Counted from the stretch's first letter, positions 27,753 to 37,159 are shown. The stretch is 64,000 bases of DNA from Megamonas funiformis (GCF_010669225.1 NZ_CP048627.1:1997292-2061291), one strand, 5' to 3'. Program-made: numbers and translations. Notes: a model not told the origin generated them from the sequence alone.

Positions 27753-29666
27753 TTATTTATTATCTTCAGGAATTATTTTTCCACCAAAAATCTCAATCGC
27801 CGTCTGTAATGTATGTTTACCTTCTGGTGTCATATTATCATAATCTACATCTGTTGGCGCTATATCTACATAATCTTCATCTGTAGGCATAGGAATGTCT
27901 GCTTGATAATCACCTTGTGGCAATACATCCTCATCTTCAATCATAGGAATTATTACTTTTGGCGCTTTTATTTCCTGTATTTTATCAACATTATTATTTA
28001 AAGTAGTATTAACCTGTGGCATTTGCGTTATTTTCAAATCTCCACAAGTACAGACTAAACGCAAATTATGACCTGTTACATTTTCTAATACTTCTTCTAT
28101 CAATAAACGATAATCATCTTTTTCTGTACGAGCTTGTAAAAATGGGCTATCAAAATGGATAAAAAATTGATTATCTGCTATACGATAAGGTAGCGCTCTA
28201 TTTACACAAGCCACTACAACTTTTTTGCGACGAGCATTAAGCCCTGCCAACACATTTTGCCAAATAGCTGTAGCATCAGCATTTTCCATTGGCATTATAT
28301 TAGTATGCACTGGCTCATTTTCAACTATTTTTGAAGCTCTTTTTACTGTATTTTGTCTTGGCTCTACAGAAGTATTCATCATTGGCGCATTTGTCATTGG
28401 AGCTGATTTATACTGCTCTTGCATATTAGCCAACTGACTACTAAGTGCTTTGACTATTCTATCTAAACGAGAAACAGTCTGTTCTAGCGCCATTATTTTT
28501 GCCTCTGAAGCTCCCTTGTTATTTACTGCAGGTATATTATTCATCATCGGCATTATTTTCTCTGAATTATTATTTTCAGCTTCGCCTTGCCAACATAATT
28601 TTAAAAATAAAACTTCTGCCGTTATTCTAGGTTGACTTGCCCATTTTATTTCGTTAATAGCCTCATGTATTTTTTGAATAATTTGCATTATCTGCTCATG
28701 CGTAAATTCTTTAGCTTGGCGAGATAATACCTCTTCATCTTCAAAATACATATTTAAATTTAATAATTTATTTGAAGCTTTATAGAGCATAATCGAACGA
28801 AAATGCAATACTAATTCGTTCAATAATTGTTTTATTTCTTTACCTTGAGCTATTATTTCATCAAGGATAGTTAAAATCGTTTGACTATCTTTTTTAGCTA
28901 GAGCATCTGTTATCTGCCATACCCAATCATGACCTACAAGCCCTAATACTTTTCTCACTTGTGTAACAGTAAGTTCATCTTTGGTAAAAGCAAGACATTG
29001 GTCTAATAAACTGAGTGCATCACGCATACCGCCATCTGCCTGAATGGCAATAATAGACAATGCATCTTTATCTGCATTTAGCCCCATCTCATCAGTAATC
29101 ATCACAAGTCGTTTTAAGATATCATCTTTTGTTATGCGTTTAAAATCATATCTTTGACAACGTGATTGTATTGTTATTGGCACCTTATGCACTTCTGTTG
29201 TTGCCAAAATAAATACAACATGAGATGGTGGTTCTTCTAATGTTTTTAGCAAAGCATTAAAAGCTTCTGTCGTCAACATATGAACTTCATCGATGATATA
29301 TACTTTATATTTACCATCTACAGGAGCAAATTTCACTGTTTCACGTAAATCACGAATTTCATCAATACCACGATTGGAAGCCGCATCTATTTCAAAAACG
29401 TCCATGAATGAACCATCATTTATTTTTTGACAACATACACATTGATTACAAGGTGTTGGTGTCGGTCCATGCTCACAATTTAAAGCCTTCGCTAAAATCT
29501 TAGCTGTACTTGTCTTCCCTGTACCACGTGGTCCAGAAAATAAATATGCATGAGCTACTTTACCGGTGCTTATAGCATTAGATAAAGTTTCACTGATATG
29601 TTCTTGGCCTATAAGATCCGAAAAATCTTGTGGTCTCCACTTTCGGTAAAGTGCCATATAAGCCAT
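27753..29666 (-). CDS. dnaX: DNA polymerase III subunits gamma/tau
   Basis: The 637-residue clamp-loader ATPase has Walker A GPRGTGKTS near residue 45, a four-cysteine zinc module (CEHG...CNQCVCC), Walker B IIDEVHML and sensor 1 LATTEVHKVP. Domain III ends near residue 360, and a less conserved tau-like tail follows, with low-complexity Met/Asn stretches and an acidic end. It loads the sliding clamp and links polymerase to helicase. It heads the dnaX-ybaB-recR-bofA operon. No programmed frameshift site was identified. Confidence 0.96.
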   Translation of the reverse strand: MAYMALYRKWRPQDFSDLIGQEHISETLSNAISTGKVAHAYLFSGPRGTGKTSTAKILAKALNCEHGPTPTPCNQCVCCQKINDGSFMDVFEIDAASNRGIDEIRDLRETVKFAPVDGKYKVYIIDEVHMLTTEAFNALLKTLEEPPSHVVFILATTEVHKVPITIQSRCQRYDFKRITKDDILKRLVMITDEMGLNADKDALSIIAIQADGGMRDALSLLDQCLAFTKDELTVTQVRKVLGLVGHDWVWQITDALAKKDSQTILTILDEIIAQGKEIKQLLNELVLHFRSIMLYKASNKLLNLNMYFEDEEVLSRQAKEFTHEQIMQIIQKIHEAINEIKWASQPRITAEVLFLKLCWQGEAENNNSEKIMPMMNNIPAVNNKGASEAKIMALEQTVSRLDRIVKALSSQLANMQEQYKSAPMTNAPMMNTSVEPRQNTVKRASKIVENEPVHTNIMPMENADATAIWQNVLAGLNARRKKVVVACVNRALPYRIADNQFFIHFDSPFLQARTEKDDYRLLIEEVLENVTGHNLRLVCTCGDLKITQMPQVNTTLNNNVDKIQEIKAPKVIIPMIEDEDVLPQGDYQADIPMPTDEDYVDIAPTDVDYDNMTPEGKHTLQTAIEIFGGKIIPEDNK

Positions 29667-29704
29667 AATAAATGCTCCCCTCCTATTTTTGGATATAAAA
29701 AAAA

Positions 29705-29849
29705 CAGCTTCTCAGGTAAGAACACGGTATTCAGGCGCCCTCACGGCACATGAAGATGATCACTTACCGTTGCTCCCTTCCGGACCTGGCGGGGTTCATG
29801 AGTCTCCATTGCGCGAGACCCGAATACCGCAGTCTTACATGAGAAACTG
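29705..29849 (-). ncRNA. ffs: Signal recognition particle RNA (small bacterial type)
   Basis: The minus strand contains the universal domain IV sequence with GGTCCGGAAGGGAGCAAC, flanked by an internal-loop stem (CGGTATTCGGGTCTCGCG against GGGCGCCTGAATACCG). The outer arms TTTCTCATGTAAGA and TCTTACCTGAGAA extend the stem and end in a long T-run, so the basal stem probably doubles as the terminator. The Alu domain of long Firmicute SRP RNAs is absent. It lies directly upstream of dnaX. Confidence 0.95.
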
Positions 29850-29861
29850 CTCATGAATGAT

Positions 29862-29890
29862 ATTTTAGCATAAAAAAAGAATTATTACAA
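29862..29890 (-). promoter_or_regulatory. Promoter of the SRP RNA gene
   Basis: TTGTAA (29885-29890) and TAAAAT (29862-29867) on the minus strand are 17 bp apart and place the start at about 29855, at the predicted 5' end of the RNA. Confidence 0.65.
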
Positions 29891-30105
29891 GTGTTCGCTC
29901 ATTCGTTTTTCTTTTAGTCAAAAGAAAAATGAACCAAAAAGAAAAACCACCCGCGATATTGATTTTACTTTGTCAAAGATAAAATTATGTCTACAACGCT
30001 CTAAACTCGCTTTGCTCAAACAGTAGAGCTAAAAACCGTAGCCCTAATTTTATCTTTGCCAATAGCTTTCAGCTACCGTAAAAGTCTGCTAACGCGGGAA
30101 AATTT
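29891..30105 (+). repeat. Structured intergenic repeat, copy A
   Basis: The element begins with a hairpin (TTTTTCTTTTAGTCAAAAGAAAAA, about 29905-29929, shown here by its two arms TTTTTCTTTT and AAAAGAAAAA), then GAACCAAAAAGAAAAACCA. A larger stem follows (AAAGATAAAATTA, 29975-29987, against TAATTTTATCTTT, 30045-30057). Its loop holds the core AACGCTCTAAACTCGC followed by TTTGCTCAAACA. It ends near GCGGGAAAA. Copy B has the same order of parts in opposite orientation. No reading frame is credible. Confidence 0.7.
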
Positions 30106-30135
30106 GGTATTTATTAATAATACCGTACTATTTTT

Positions 30136-30327
30136 TCCGCATTATAAAATTTGAATGGTAACCTTTAGGTTATTGAACATAATTATCACTGAATACGATT
30201 TTAGTCTGAATGTTTGAGCGAAGCGAGTTTCTAAGCGTTGTATGAAGTGATAATTATGTTCAAAGTTCAAATTTTATCTGCGATGGTTTTCTTTGGTTCG
30301 TTTCTTTGTCATCAAAGAAATGAACAA
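30136..30327 (-). repeat. Structured intergenic repeat, copy B (inverted)
   Basis: Read on the minus strand, the order matches copy A: hairpin with CATTTCTTTG and CAAAGAAACG arms, GAACCAAAGAAAACCA, then a long stem. TTGAACATAATTATCACT (30173-30190) and AGTGATAATTATGTTCAA (30246-30263) are an 18-bp perfect inverted repeat. The loop core is AACGCTTAGAAACTCGC followed by TTCGCTCAAACA, and the element ends in AATGCGGAAAAAA. It abuts the hemB stop codon. Confidence 0.7.
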
Positions 30328-30331
30328 GTTT

Positions 30332-31306
30332 TTAGCCTTTTAACCATTTTGCTACATCAATAGCGTGATATGTGATGATGATATCTGCACCTGCACGTTT
30401 CATGCTGAGAAGTGTTTCCATAACGATGCGTTTTTCATCAATCCAGCCATTTTGAGCTGCTGCTTTTACCATGGAATATTCACCACTTACATTATATACA
30501 GCTATAGGACGATCAATTTTATCGCGAACTTGACGAACGATATCAAGATAACATAAAGCAGGTTTTACCATGATGAAATCTGCTCCTTCTTCCATATCAA
30601 GTTCTACTTCTTTCATAGCTTCACGACTATTAGCAGGATCCATCTGATAAGCTCTTCTATCACCAAATTGAGGAGCAGAATCAGCTGCATCTCTAAATGG
30701 TCCATAATATCCAGAAGCATATTTTACTGCATAAGACATGATAGATACATTTTTAAATCCAGCTTCATCTAAAGCTTCACGAATTACAGCAATTCTGCCG
30801 TCCATCATATCAGATGGGGCAATGATATCCGCACCGCTTTGAGCTTGGCTTACAGCAACTTTTGCTAACAATTTTAAAGTAGCATCATTATCTACTTCAT
30901 GACCACAAAGCTGACCGCAATGACCATGTGTTGTATATTGGCAAAGGCATACATCACCAACAATTACAAGGTTTGGCACAGCTTCTTTAATTGCACGCAT
31001 AGCACGTTGTACAGGGCTATTTAAATCCCATGCACTAGAACCTATTTCATCTTTATATTCAGGAAGACCAAAAACTTCAATCGCTGGAATTCCAAGTTCA
31101 TAAACTTCTTTTGCCACTTTTACTGCATTATCTACAGAAAGATGATATACATCTGGCATACTAGGAATTTCTTCTTTTACATTTTCACCAGCAACCACAA
31201 AGATAGGATAAATTAAATCCTTTACAGATAAAGAATTTTCACGAACCATGTCGCGAACAGCGCTATTTAAACGCAAACGGCGTGGTCTTAAAGTATTGAG
31301 TTTCAT
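30332..31306 (-). CDS. hemB: Delta-aminolevulinic acid dehydratase (porphobilinogen synthase)
   Basis: The 324-residue enzyme condenses two 5-aminolevulinate molecules to porphobilinogen. The metal-site cysteines are in [14 protein letters not shown] near residue 120. The two active-site lysines are in [18 protein letters not shown] and [16 protein letters not shown] 31306 is used rather than the adjacent TTG; GGTGA upstream overlaps the end of the preceding gene. It is the last gene of the tetrapyrrole operon. Confidence 0.97.
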   Translation of the reverse strand: MKLNTLRPRRLRLNSAVRDMVRENSLSVKDLIYPIFVVAGENVKEEIPSMPDVYHLSVDNAVKVAKEVYELGIPAIEVFGLPEYKDEIGSSAWDLNSPVQRAMRAIKEAVPNLVIVGDVCLCQYTTHGHCGQLCGHEVDNDATLKLLAKVAVSQAQSGADIIAPSDMMDGRIAVIREALDEAGFKNVSIMSYAVKYASGYYGPFRDAADSAPQFGDRRAYQMDPANSREAMKEVELDMEEGADFIMVKPALCYLDIVRQVRDKIDRPIAVYNVSGEYSMVKAAAQNGWIDEKRIVMETLLSMKRAGADIIITYHAIDVAKWLKG

Positions 31307-31312
31307 CAATAG

Positions 31313-32824
31313 TCACCATCCAAAATTTTTTATTTTTGCTACTAAACCATCTATAGTATATACATCGGCTTCTACATCAACAGTGAGCCCATGTTTTTCA
31401 CAAGTATTGGCTGTGATAGGTCCAATGCTTGCTTTAGCCACATTATCTAATAAAGATTTATCTTCATCAATTAATTTTAAAAGATTTTCTACAGTAGAAG
31501 AACTTGTAAAAGTTACCATATCTACTTTATGTTCTTTTAATAAAGCCTTTATCTCTTCTTTATTTGTATCTGCCATTTTTGTAGTATATGTTTCTGCTAC
31601 ATCTACAACAGCACCTAATTGACGAAGTCCTATTGGTAAAGCTTCACGAGCTTTTTGTGCTCTGGGTATTAAGACTTTTGTACCTTCTTTAATATCATCT
31701 TTTAAAACATTTAAAATACCTTCTGCCATAAACATTGTTGGTACTTTATCTGCAATGATACCATAATTTTTTAATTTATTTGCAGTAGCTGTACCGATAG
31801 CTGCAATTTTAGCATCTCTTAAGCTACGTACATCTAATCCTTTTTCATTTAAGCGAGCGAAAAATCTATCTACACCATTTGTACTAGTGAAAATAATCCA
31901 TTCATATTCACCGATTTTAGCGATAGCTTTATCTAAACTTGCAAAATCATCATCAGGAGTTGTGATTTTTATAGCTGGAGCTTCTATACAATTTGCCCCT
32001 AAATCTTCTAATGCTGTTGTCAATTTAGAAGCTTGTTCGCGCGCTCTTGTAACTAAGATATTTTTGCCAAATAATGGTTTATTGTCAAACCATTGAATTG
32101 TCTGACGTAAATTTACTACATTACCAACTACAAAAACTGCTGGTGGTTTTAAATTATGTTTTTTTACATCTTCCACAGCATTACCTACTGTAGTTACTAA
32201 TACTTCTTGTTCTGCTTTTGTACCCCAACGCACTAAAGCTGCTGGCGTATCTGCACTTCTTCCATATTTTATCAATTGACTTGTGATATGTGGTAAATTA
32301 CCTACACCCATCAAAAATACTAAAGTATCTACAGCTGTAGCTAATTTTTCCCAATTTATATCGGATTTTCCTTTTGTTGGGTCTTCATGACCTGTGATTA
32401 CGGCAAAAGATACTGCAACTTTGCGATTAGTTACAGGGATACCCGCATAAGCAGGTGCTGCAATAGCAGAGCTGATACCTGGTACAATTTCAAAAGCTAC
32501 ATTATTTTTCTTTAAAACTTCTGCTTCTTCACCGCCACGACCAAATACAAATGGGTCGCCACCTTTTAAGCGTACCACGCATTTTCCTTCTTTCGCTTTA
32601 TCAGCGATAAGTTGGCTGATATCTTCTTGACGCATTGCGTGATTGCCAGCTTTTTTACCTACATAGATATATTCTACATCATCTTTAGCAAAAGCCATCA
32701 AACGTTTATCTGCTAAATAATCACAAATAACTACATCTGCTTTTTCTAAACATTCTTTTCCCTTTAAAGTAATTAGGCGATAATCTCCAGGACCTGCACC
32801 TACTAAATAAACCATTCCATTCAT
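31313..32824 (-). CDS. cobA/hemD: Fused uroporphyrinogen-III methyltransferase/synthase (CobA-HemD)
   Basis: The 503-residue fusion has an N-terminal SAM-dependent methyltransferase (about 1-245: VYLVGAGPGDYRLITLKG, VRLKGGDPFVFGRGGEEAE, TLVFLMGVGNLP). The C-terminal part is uroporphyrinogen-III synthase (about 250-503: ILVTRAREQASKL, FTSTNGVDRFF, VTFTSSSTVENLL). It closes the tetrapyrrole ring and methylates it to precorrin-2, steering flux to siroheme or cobalamin. A GGAGG site precedes ATG 32824. The fusion is common in Firmicutes. Confidence 0.96.
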   Translation of the reverse strand: MNGMVYLVGAGPGDYRLITLKGKECLEKADVVICDYLADKRLMAFAKDDVEYIYVGKKAGNHAMRQEDISQLIADKAKEGKCVVRLKGGDPFVFGRGGEEAEVLKKNNVAFEIVPGISSAIAAPAYAGIPVTNRKVAVSFAVITGHEDPTKGKSDINWEKLATAVDTLVFLMGVGNLPHITSQLIKYGRSADTPAALVRWGTKAEQEVLVTTVGNAVEDVKKHNLKPPAVFVVGNVVNLRQTIQWFDNKPLFGKNILVTRAREQASKLTTALEDLGANCIEAPAIKITTPDDDFASLDKAIAKIGEYEWIIFTSTNGVDRFFARLNEKGLDVRSLRDAKIAAIGTATANKLKNYGIIADKVPTMFMAEGILNVLKDDIKEGTKVLIPRAQKAREALPIGLRQLGAVVDVAETYTTKMADTNKEEIKALLKEHKVDMVTFTSSSTVENLLKLIDEDKSLLDNVAKASIGPITANTCEKHGLTVDVEADVYTIDGLVAKIKNFGW

Positions 32825-32862
32825 TGATAAGAACCTCCAAAAGATATTATAATCCCAATTAC

Positions 32863-33813
32863 TTATTGGGCATTTTCATCAGGGCAACATAAACCTAGAC
32901 TTTGCATGATTTTTAATCCGCCATTTGCCAAAAGTTTTTCAGCTAAATCTTTTCCCAAAGTTTTGGCATTAGCTCTTGAACCTATGATTTTATCACGGAT
33001 TATACATTTGCCATCAATAGAACCAATTACAGCTTCTACAGACAAATTATCATCATCTTCAACTTGAGCATAGACACCAACAGGCACTTGGCAACCGCCT
33101 TCTACACGAGCCAAAAAGCTACGTTCTGCTTTTGTCGCATCTGCTGTTTTATCATCATGCAAAAATTCAAGCATTTGTTTTATTTCTTCATCATCTTCTC
33201 TAGTTTCTATAGCCAAAGCACCTTGACCTACAGCTGGAAGACAAATTTCACGAGGAATAATCTGTGTTATTTTATCACCAAAGCCTAATCTTTTAAGCCC
33301 TGCTACTGCTAAAACAATAGCATCAAAATTTTCTTCTTCTAATTTACGAAGTCTTGTGTTTACATTTCCACGAAGACTATGAATATCTAAATCTGGTCGT
33401 GCTTTTAATAATTGAGCCTTGCGACGAAGACTAGAAGTTCCTACCTTAGCCCCTTGTGGTAAATTTTCTAAAGTTTTATATTTTGGACTAACTAGTGCAT
33501 CTCCACAATCTAAACGCTTAGTTATAGTGGTCAAAGATAATCCTGTTGGTAATACAGTAGGCATATCTTTTAAACTATGTACTGCTAAATCTACACGTTT
33601 TTCTAACATTGCTACTTCAAGTTCTTTTGTAAATAATCCTTTGCCACCGATTTTAGCAAGTGGCACATCAAGAATTTTATCGCCTTTAGTAACAATATGC
33701 ATCAACTCAACTTCCAAACCTTCATATTGTTTACGTAGGCGATCTGCCACATATTCTGCCTGCCATAATGCTAATTTACTGCTACGTGTACCAATAACAA
33801 TCTTTTTACGCAC
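32863..33813 (-). CDS. hemC: Porphobilinogen deaminase (hydroxymethylbilane synthase)
   Basis: The 316-residue enzyme polymerises four porphobilinogens into hydroxymethylbilane. The N-terminus reads VIGTRSSKLALWQAEYVA; VHSLKDMPTVLP and GTSSLRRKAQL are active-site segments. The cofactor-carrying cysteine lies in VEGGCQVPVG near residue 240. It starts at GTG 33813 after GAGAGGGA. It lies 2 bp after hemA and 38 bp before cobA/hemD. Confidence 0.97.
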   Translation of the reverse strand: MRKKIVIGTRSSKLALWQAEYVADRLRKQYEGLEVELMHIVTKGDKILDVPLAKIGGKGLFTKELEVAMLEKRVDLAVHSLKDMPTVLPTGLSLTTITKRLDCGDALVSPKYKTLENLPQGAKVGTSSLRRKAQLLKARPDLDIHSLRGNVNTRLRKLEEENFDAIVLAVAGLKRLGFGDKITQIIPREICLPAVGQGALAIETREDDEEIKQMLEFLHDDKTADATKAERSFLARVEGGCQVPVGVYAQVEDDDNLSVEAVIGSIDGKCIIRDKIIGSRANAKTLGKDLAEKLLANGGLKIMQSLGLCCPDENAQ

Positions 33814-33815
33814 TA

Positions 33816-35093
33816 TTATTCCCTCTCTTTTAATACATCTATTTTAAATAACTTAGTTACAGCATTCACATAATAATCTTCTTGTTGTGTTCCTGCAAAA
33901 CTGTTTAACTTAATCATTGGCTCACGCAATAATTTACGAACAATCATATGTGACATATGTTCAATTTCTCTAACCTGACTTTCAGTTAAATCGCCAAGTT
34001 TTGTCATTGCTCGTTTCACTTCGCGACGACGAATGCGCTCAGCTTTTGTTGATAAACGAGCCATTACTGGCTGACAAGATAAATATTGAAAACGCTCTAA
34101 AATTGAATTTACTTCTTCATCAATAATTTTTTGAGCTTGATATGCTTCATATTCACGTTCTTTGATATTATCTTCAACTACAGCTTCTAAATCATCAATA
34201 TTATATAATTCTACGCCTTTTATCTCTGCTACATCTGGATCAACATCACGAGGCACTGCTATATCAATAATGACAAGCGGTCTACCTTTACGCTTAGACA
34301 TGAATAATTGTGTTTCCCAAGGTTTTACTACATAATGAGGTGCTCCTGTGGAAGTTACTACAATATCTACATCATTTGCTTTGCGCAAAGCATCACGGAA
34401 ACCTACTGCTTCACCGCCAAATTGACTAGCTAATTCCTGTGCTTTATCAAAATGTCTATTAGCTACATAAATTTTCTTAGCGCCCTTGCCCATTAAATTA
34501 CGAGCAGTGAGTTCTGCCATTTGACCTGCACCATAGATAAGCGTATTGCTATGTTCTAGATTGCCGAAAATCTTTAAAGCTAATTGTACAGCGGCATAAC
34601 TAACAGATACTGCATTATAAGCAATTCTAGTTTCTGTACGCACTCTTTTTCCTGTAGTAATCGCACGGTGAAATAAAGTATTTAAAATTGTACTTGTCGC
34701 TTGAGCTTCTCTTGCCATTGAATAAGCTTTTTTAACCTGACTTAAAATCTGACCTTCACCAATGATAAGTGAATCCAAGCTAGAAGCTACTGCAAATAAA
34801 TGACGTATACAATCTTTATCTACATGATAATAAAAATACTCATCTTTTGCATCATCACTTCCTGCAAGCGTGAAGAAAAACTCTTTTACATCTTGCATAT
34901 TTTCGTTTGCATCATCTACAACAGCATAGATTTCTGTGCGATTACAAGTAGATAAAATTACAACTTCACTAATTCCATTATAATTATCTAAATGACGTAA
35001 TCCTTTATTAATATTGTCAACAGAAATGGCAAATCTTTCACGTACTTCTACAGATACAGTTTTATGATTAAGCCCTAAAACCACTAATTGCAT
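33816..35093 (-). CDS. hemA: Glutamyl-tRNA reductase
   Basis: The 425-residue NADPH-dependent enzyme reduces glutamyl-tRNA to glutamate-1-semialdehyde, the first committed step of C5 tetrapyrrole synthesis. The catalytic cysteine is in STCNRTEIYAV near residue 50. The loop SLIIGEGQILSQVKKAY, the NADPH site IYGAGQMAELTARNL and the C-terminal dimerisation helix are present. No hemL is in the window. It overlaps the preceding sirC by 26 bp. Confidence 0.96.
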   Translation of the reverse strand: MQLVVLGLNHKTVSVEVRERFAISVDNINKGLRHLDNYNGISEVVILSTCNRTEIYAVVDDANENMQDVKEFFFTLAGSDDAKDEYFYYHVDKDCIRHLFAVASSLDSLIIGEGQILSQVKKAYSMAREAQATSTILNTLFHRAITTGKRVRTETRIAYNAVSVSYAAVQLALKIFGNLEHSNTLIYGAGQMAELTARNLMGKGAKKIYVANRHFDKAQELASQFGGEAVGFRDALRKANDVDIVVTSTGAPHYVVKPWETQLFMSKRKGRPLVIIDIAVPRDVDPDVAEIKGVELYNIDDLEAVVEDNIKEREYEAYQAQKIIDEEVNSILERFQYLSCQPVMARLSTKAERIRRREVKRAMTKLGDLTESQVREIEHMSHMIVRKLLREPMIKLNSFAGTQQEDYYVNAVTKLFKIDVLKERE

Positions 35094-35706
35094 CTCTTAT
35101 GCTCGCCTCCGCTTCATCATATTTTTTAGCCCTTACAAGTTCCATCACATCATCACTTAACGCACTACGCCAAAAGATTTCACGGTCATCACTTGTTGGC
35201 AATTTTTCAATAGCTTCTTTTCTTAATTGCACTAATTTATCTAACCAATTTGCATATGTTTCGTCAAATTCTCGTTCCATTTTACAACGCAAATATCTAG
35301 ATAATGCTGGTGATTTTCCATTAGTTGAAAAAGTTACTAATAAATCACCTCTTCTAATTTTTGCAGGCAAAGCAAAATCACAAAATTCTAATCTATCAAC
35401 TACATTTAATATCACTTTTTTTTGATTTGCTTCTTTTCGAACTTGTGCATTTACTTCTTCATTGCCTATAGCGCAAATAGCCAAAATAAAATCAGTTAAA
35501 TCTCCTTGTTCATAGCATTTTTTTTGCCAAATTATAGCTTTTGTTTCCACTAGTTTAGCCAAACCTTCCACTATTTGAGGAGAGATAACTGTAACTTTTG
35601 CCTTTGCCTCTAATAAACCTTTTACTTTTCTCAGTGCTACATGTCCGCCACCTAAGACTACACAAGGCTTATTATCCAAAATTAAATTAATAGGATACAC
35701 ACCCAC
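35068..35706 (-). CDS. Precorrin-2 dehydrogenase / sirohydrochlorin ferrochelatase-type protein
   Basis: The 212-residue protein has an N-terminal NAD-binding site (CVVLGGGHVALRKVKGLLEA, residues 15-34) and the Met8/SirC/CysG-N pattern FALPAKIRRGDLLVTFSTNGKSPALSRYLRCKME. It oxidises precorrin-2 to sirohydrochlorin and may insert iron. It probably starts at GTG 35706 after AGAGGTG. As first gene of the operon, and coupled to hemA by a 26-bp overlap, it shows that the operon makes siroheme or corrinoid rather than protoheme. Confidence 0.92.
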   Translation of the reverse strand: MGVYPINLILDNKPCVVLGGGHVALRKVKGLLEAKAKVTVISPQIVEGLAKLVETKAIIWQKKCYEQGDLTDFILAICAIGNEEVNAQVRKEANQKKVILNVVDRLEFCDFALPAKIRRGDLLVTFSTNGKSPALSRYLRCKMEREFDETYANWLDKLVQLRKEAIEKLPTSDDREIFWRSALSDDVMELVRAKKYDEAEASIRDAISGFRA

Positions 35707-36022
35707 ACCTCTTCAAAATATGAATATAATTCATTTTTTATAATTATACCGCAATAAATATGCTCTATCAACACTTTAAAGTAATATTATATAACAAGCT
35801 ATCAAATTTATTAATACCTTATCTTGGAATTATTTTACCTGAATTTTTCTTTACCAAAAAAGTCAAATAGTTTATACTTATAATATCCTTTAGATGTTTA
35901 TGTCGATACAAAGAAGATTAATATATGGAAATCCTTTTATGTTTTATTATTTCTCCTATATTCCTTTTCTTTGTTCCATAACAAATGAAAAGGAATTATA
36001 TTATTAAGTAGGTGTTAAATTT
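35707..36022. other. Divergent intergenic region sirC/mgsA
   Basis: An AT-rich spacer with a promoter for mgsA (35850-35878) and a hairpin in its leader: ATTCCTTTTC at 35960-35969 against GAAAAGGAAT at 35987-35996, with GTT/AAC extensions. No T-run follows, so it is not a normal terminator. No gene or known riboswitch is seen. Confidence 0.5.
35850..35878 (+). promoter_or_regulatory. Putative mgsA promoter
   Basis: TTTACC (35850-35855) and TATACT (35873-35878) are 17 bp apart, giving a leader of about 135 nt before mgsA. Confidence 0.55.
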
Positions 36023-36397
36023 ATGAAAACTATCGCATTAATTGCCCATGACCAGAAAAAAGAAGAAATGCTTGAATTTGTTGGCAATCATCTTGATGTC
36101 TTAAAACAATTTCATCTTGTAGCAACTCGCACAACTGGTACATTAATCAACGAAAAATATAATTTAAATGTTGAAACTATGATGTCTGGTCCTTTAGGTG
36201 GCGACCAACAAATCGGTGCTATGGTAGCAACTGAAAAAGTAGATTATGTAATTTTCATGCGCGACCCATTAAACGCTCAGCCTCACGAACCTGATATCAA
36301 CGCACTTCTTCGCATTTGCGACGTTCACAATATTCCACTTGCTACAAATCGCAGAAGTGGTCATATTTTAATCAAATATGCTGGTGAAAAATTATAA
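36023..36397 (+). CDS. mgsA: Methylglyoxal synthase
   Basis: The 124-residue enzyme converts dihydroxyacetone phosphate to methylglyoxal and phosphate, a bypass that relieves sugar-phosphate stress. The N-terminus [10 protein letters not shown], the phosphate-binding TRTTGTLI and the catalytic-aspartate segment [14 protein letters not shown] (near residue 60) are present, with [12 protein letters not shown] at the end. AGGTG precedes the ATG. It is monocistronic and carries a hairpin in its leader. A VOC (glyoxalase-like) gene lies 5 kb away but is not linked. Confidence 0.96.
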   Translation: MKTIALIAHDQKKEEMLEFVGNHLDVLKQFHLVATRTTGTLINEKYNLNVETMMSGPLGGDQQIGAMVATEKVDYVIFMRDPLNAQPHEPDINALLRICDVHNIPLATNRRSGHILIKYAGEKL

Positions 36398-36405
36398 TAT
36401 TACGC

Positions 36406-36448
36406 AAAAAAAGGCTTTAGCTCTAAATAGAACTAAAGTCTTTTTTTT
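36406..36448. terminator. Bidirectional terminator mgsA / SIMPL gene
   Basis: AAAAAAGGCTTTAG (36407-36420) pairs with CTAAAGTCTTTTTT (36433-36446), with T-runs on both sides. Confidence 0.85.
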
Positions 36449-36454
36449 ATCTAA

Positions 36455-37159
36455 TTAATTCATTTCAAATACAACTGATACATTTGCTCTAACACTGATA
36501 TCACCACTTTGAATAGGTGAAGTTGCTCCTGTTGCATCAGCTGCTCTCATATACATAGCATTATTGAAATTTTTAGCTTCAATATATGTGCTTCCAGTAT
36601 TTACACTGACTACATTTACTATAGATTTTTCTAAGCTATTAGCAACTACTTGTGCTTTACGTTTAGCATCTGCGATAGCTTGCTGTAATACTTTATCTTT
36701 ATAAACTTGGCTGTCTTTTAAACCAAATTCTATAGAATTTACATTACTAGCACCTGCATTAATTGCTGTATCAATCACAGTTCCTACCATATCGATATTA
36801 TCTATAGTAACAGTAATTTCATTTGATACACTGTAGCCAATGATTTCTCTACTATTATCTTTAGTGTTATATACAGGATATAAATTATAATTTGTTGTCT
36901 GCATTTTATCTTTAGTTATAGCTAATCCCAATATAGCACTTTGAATATTTTGCATGATTTGAGCATTTTGTGCTGAAGCCAATTTTGCATCTTTTGCAGT
37001 ATTTTCAATGCTAATACTTATAGTTGCTTTATCTGGAGCAACTTTTATCGTAGAACTTCCATCTACAGAAATTGTTCTTAAATCCTGTGCTTGTACTAGA
37101 CTACAAGAAAATAAAATACATAGAGCCATCACTAAGCCGACCAAACTAAATTTACGCAT
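36455..37159 (-). CDS. Exported SIMPL-domain (DUF541) protein
   Basis: The 234-residue protein has a signal peptide (MRKFSLVGLVMALCILFSCSLVQAQ) and a SIMPL domain through the rest (ISVDGSSTIKVAPDKATISISIEN; TTNYNLYPVYNT; GYSVSNEITVTI). SIMPL proteins are periplasmic or outer-membrane associated and linked to stress responses; their molecular role is unclear. The signal ends near a cysteine (FSCS), but a lipobox is not convincing. ATG 37159 follows AAAGGAGTG. Confidence 0.9.
   Translation of the reverse strand: MRKFSLVGLVMALCILFSCSLVQAQDLRTISVDGSSTIKVAPDKATISISIENTAKDAKLASAQNAQIMQNIQSAILGLAITKDKMQTTNYNLYPVYNTKDNSREIIGYSVSNEITVTIDNIDMVGTVIDTAINAGASNVNSIEFGLKDSQVYKDKVLQQAIADAKRKAQVVANSLEKSIVNVVSVNTGSTYIEAKNFNNAMYMRAADATGATSPIQSGDISVRANVSVVFEMN

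Noticed and set aside
27753-29666. Programmed frameshift in dnaX giving gamma
   Set aside because: I did not find a convincing slippery run with a following stem in frame, so only the full-length product is annotated.
29891-30327. Possible CRISPR or attenuator array
   Set aside because: Only two copies, inverted rather than direct, with no regular spacers; they fit a dispersed structured repeat better.
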